The translations under genes and the position numbers were made by a program. This document shows, piece by piece, positions 60,936-64,000 of a stretch of 64,000 nt of DNA. The stretch is taken from positions 66,385,249 to 66,449,248 of the forward strand of contig NC_088295.1 of the NCBI RefSeq assembly GCF_032854445.1. Reading direction: 5' to 3'. The stretch is from Liolophura sinensis. Taxonomy: Eukaryota > Mollusca > Polyplacophora > Chitonida > Chitonidae. The notes under the pieces are model-generated. The model was not told the DNA's origin. It made no database searches and worked only from the letters and a program-made list of their open reading frames with translations. Within the stretch, counting starts at the first letter, position 1, and every line of letters starts with the position of its first letter.

Positions 60936-61291
60936 AGATAAATAATGGACATTTGTGTGACCATATCTTGGAGGAGTGCAGTGAGCTACTGGTATGTCGA
61001 GAATCGGGCCTAGTCGCTATTGCCTCCATACTTTATGTGATCACAGCCATAGATTGCCTCGGAGTGGCAAATGATTGCTTTCGCCTGTATTCCCCTGAAG
61101 CATTAATATCTGAATATTTTGTGTGCTACTGGACCTCCTTTATTTCCAATATTGTATCTTCATGTCCTGCAGCAGACACTATTGTCTCTCTGTCCTCTCT
61201 TCCTGATGGCCACACACCAAAGGATATTTGCCTTACCTTGCGTCTGTTAAATGGGTATTGGCTAAATCTGGGGCACCCGTGTTCCAACTGA
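60936..61291 (+). CDS. Candidate terminal exon, possibly cyclin-box-like
   Basis: An acceptor-like TTCTTGATATCAG ends at 60935 and an open frame then runs to TGA at 61289-61291 (the longer ORF starts with ATG at 60884). The translation is largely helical in character: HLCDHILEECSELLV, then ESGLVAIASILYVITAI, then SEYFVCYWTSFISNIVSSC. The spacing of a charged helix, an alanine/serine-rich helix and a further aromatic helix loosely resembles the carboxy-terminal cyclin fold of D-type cyclins. No signature motif proves this. Earlier exons were not found within the window, so the call is weak. Confidence 0.25.
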
Positions 61292-61458
61292 AACCTGGGG
61301 TCATATCCACAAAGCCATTTTTGGGCTTGACAGTTTAACCTTCCTTTGCAAAACGACTAGATCATTAGATAAAATCCAATATACATTGTGATACAGGCAA
61401 TACGCGTTCGTTTGAGACTTCATTAGTGTAATTCTTGGGCTCAAGAGCTGTTGGGATG

Positions 61459-61566
61459 TACGAAGCCTTCTTAACGTTACGAGCACGTAACTACCATGAC
61501 AACCAGCAATGTAGGCATTACATCACCATGGCCGTTACGTGCTCCTAACGTCAAGTGGGCTTTGCA
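61459..61566. repeat. Imperfect 40-bp inverted repeat with 28-bp loop
   Basis: Arms 61459-61498 and 61527-61566 pair at about 32 of 40 positions; ACGTAAC and GTTACGT with GAGC/GCTC form the core. It is probably one end of a foldback or MITE family that also includes the adjacent direct repeats. Confidence 0.7.
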
Positions 61567-61606
61567 CAAGTGGGCTTCGTATAAGTGGGCTTCGTACAAG
61601 TGGGCC
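61552..61606 (+). repeat. Short tandem repeat of CAAGTGGGCTTCGTA
   Basis: AAGTGGGC occurs four times at 15-17-base spacing; the unit is close to CAAGTGGGCTTCGTA. It overlaps the right arm of the inverted repeat at 61459-61566, and GTACGAAGCC in the left arm is its inverse. Confidence 0.8.
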
Positions 61607-64000
61607 CTGAAACTGCTTCTAACAATAAGCGTTTAATTCCCATATGAACTTTTGGCATGTGTAATTAATAAAGCACGGTACTTACATTTTTACTTCACTG
61701 TGTATTTGTTACCAAGTAACAGATTGACTGAGACAAGGACACCTATATAAAGCTTCAACGAACCAGCAAATGCGCTGTAACTTAAGTGTTGGGCAATCTG
61801 TTATATTTGTATGTGACTTCACACTGTCACGTCATGAAATGCAACATAATTTCAGTAAAACATATATAACCTTTGTCCTGTCGGGTTTTGCATACAAAAA
61901 GCATGAAAGATATATGGAGAATTGGATGGTTCAGAAACTAATGCTAGAGGCTGAGAGAGTTGACTTACTCAGTAGGCTGGCCCTGCTAATGGCAACGCGT
62001 GTAAATGAATATATGCCATAGTGCACTTGAAATCAGAAAATACAGTTACTGCAGTTTGAAAATAATTAAACACTCTTAAATAAAAATTTTATTCTTAAAC
62101 TTATTATTCTGAGTGTAAGCAAACATCGAGTTAAATGAATAATCCCCATAGACAAATGCGCAGGGAATGTACAATCCCTCACTACTGGAATGCAATAACA
62201 GCCTTGAAATAAACCACTGGAACCGTTACCTTTTCAGTGCACAAACATAGCACGTGTATTCCGCATAATCTGTAACCATGGGTCAGGTTGTGGGCCTTTT
62301 CTCTGAATTTTGGCTATTCAGCTTGAATCTTGATATGTTTTACATCCACCTAAGGCATTTGGAGCAATCGATTTGGGCCTGTATATTTTATGTCTGTCCA
62401 ACATCAAATCGAGATTATGTTGCAGATTCTTCTGGTTGATGGCATGGGGAGCGCTTTGGTATTATCTATTAGTGAACAAAATGTTTTCTTTGTTGACTTG
62501 AGTTCAGCTGAGTGCTATAAAACAAGCACATCAGCCGAGAGGCTCACTGAGAATCATCTTTATTCAGACTGACGTGATAATCGATACGATATACTTTTAT
62601 CTCTTTCTCACTTTCCTTAACTCCTGGCACATGTCAATCAACTGTGGGCAGAAGGAATGGGATCCTATACTTGTGGCTACACCGTCTCTCAAGCTGCATG
62701 AGGGAGGTAAAACTTCAACAGTCACAGCTATGCGCGTGCGTCATCTCAACAGTTATCTATATTCTTTCAATATATACTCATGGATTAAAATTAAATGGTG
62801 ACATTAACGCACTTGGCCTCTGTACATGAAATTCAGTCATTTTATCCTGAGCCGAGAAAAATGTCAACTAGATTTGTTTTATTACTTTACCGCTGTAATG
62901 GTCATAAGTATCTTTTATTTAACAGAAACAAAAAGTGATCCGCAACCGATAACAATAAACGACATCGTTCATTTAACACCTTAGGCGACACTTGCCATTT
63001 GTAGCAACGACCAGATAAGGCATTATCAATTTTTCATCACACTATGTTTATCTTTTACACAATCCTCTTGAATTCTTTTTCCATCTTTTGGCAATAATGA
63101 CTTCTGCGTTTGATGAGATCAGCCTAATGTATATCCGGAGGGGAGAACGAAAAAGACACAGCTAAGCAAACACAGGTTTTTGTGGATGGAACATTTAATA
63201 AAAATCAGTCCAAATATGAATCAAAGCGAAAAAAAAATGTAAAAAGGGGTAAAAAGGGGAACCACGTCTTAGAGTTATTATCGATTTTGATGGTTGAAGC
63301 CTGACAAAAATCACATCATGTAGGCTACTGTGTTCAGGTTTGATTTACTTTCTGTGATTGGGTTACGCTAAACCAGAGCCTGTGCATAAAATGGGCATCC
63401 GGGAAATGGTAAACTGGTAAAATCTATTATTCATTCTTATGAATTTGGCGGTCAGTTGATTAGGTATTACTTTTATACAACAAATGCCTAGGGAGAGAGC
63501 AGCAGACTGACCAGTTTTAGTCTGATGCGATTATCGAACTTGAAATACTACCGCATTTTGTTTCCCGTATGGCAATCTTGCGAAACGTTCATTCATTCGT
63601 ATAATCTGATTGAATTCATAGAAAGGTCAATAACTCAAACAGGAAATTCAGGAACAGACTTTGTCCATTTTCTTTCTTGTTCTCTATAACTTAATGCTTA
63701 CACGACTGAGCTCTCCAGGGAAGAGAAGCTGTTGAGATTTTAGGCATGGCAGTACTGTAACGTCTGACTGGGTAAAATTATGCGCATCTACGGGGAACTT
63801 AGGAAGATGTATTGACGCATTTGTCATATTCAAATGTCCACACGGGCAAAGCGGATGCTCTGCTGAATGATCTCAATTACTTCAGACGGCTTTAGGTGGC
63901 GAAATTCGTCACAGACACTTCATATCACCGTTACCGTAATATGTCTGAATCGTGAGTAATGAATCATTAGAAACCATTTGGGTGGTGTATTAATTCTTAA
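61607..64000. other. No gene supported
   Basis: ORFs of 60-83 codons at 61770-62021 and 62390-62829 have no signature. An A-rich run lies at 63229-63259. Nothing else seen up to the window end. Confidence 0.5.

Noticed and set aside
1-64000. CRISPR arrays, bacterial operons, autonomous transposase or reverse transcriptase ORFs
   Set aside because: None seen: regular repeats are the 61-bp minisatellite and simple repeats, and no ORF carries a transposase, integrase or RT motif.

Overview
This is a window of animal nuclear DNA, AT-rich, intron-bearing and gene-poor. It shows no bacterial operons, no CRISPR array, no phage genes and no intact transposon ORF. Many tRNA-headed SINE copies have a tail ending in TATAAGTGAAATATTCTTGA plus a tetranucleotide A/T run, or a 3' end of repeated ACTC. 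These, together with the one recognisable gene, suggest a marine lophotrochozoan, most likely a mollusc, with a brachiopod as alternative. That assignment is inference from remembered repeat types.

The only confidently recognised gene lies on the + strand at 46604-58927. It is a four-exon rhodopsin-type neuropeptide GPCR of the neuromedin U / pyrokinin / CAPA receptor group. The exons are 46604-46886, 52879-53428, 57815-57940 and 58428-58927. All three introns are phase 1 with GT-AG borders, and the product is about 485 residues. Exon 2 carries one extra base in a G run at 53098-53100, inside the TM4 codons. This breaks the frame in the given sequence; it is either an assembly indel or a real null allele. 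Intron 1 (6.0 kb) holds a candidate antisense small cysteine-rich secreted-protein exon (51314-51658, minus). Intron 2 (4.4 kb) holds a 61-bp minisatellite of about eleven units that was later split by a SINE insertion.

Other coding-like stretches are tentative. A decayed gene at 25907-26856 has one frame open except for TGA codons, encodes an apparent single-pass membrane protein, and then shifts frame. A possible internal exon lies at 41704-41904 and a possible terminal exon at 60936-61291.

The rest is repeats and unannotated non-coding DNA. There are at least three SINE families: A, with a Leu/Ser-type tRNA head; B, with a Pro-type tRNA-like head and ACTC tail; and C, with a related 3' module. 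There are two MITE-like terminal-inverted-repeat elements (28610-28852 and 44034-44307) and a foldback at 61459-61566. There are also several local tandem duplications, (AT)n tracts, and an apparent excess of the palindromic CRE octamer TGACGTCA (eight copies found by eye). Layout: 1-25.9 kb is non-coding with scattered SINEs; 25.9-26.9 kb the decayed gene; 27.6-44.3 kb SINE- and MITE-rich; 45.2-59.3 kb the GPCR locus; 59.5-64 kb repeats plus the possible terminal exon.
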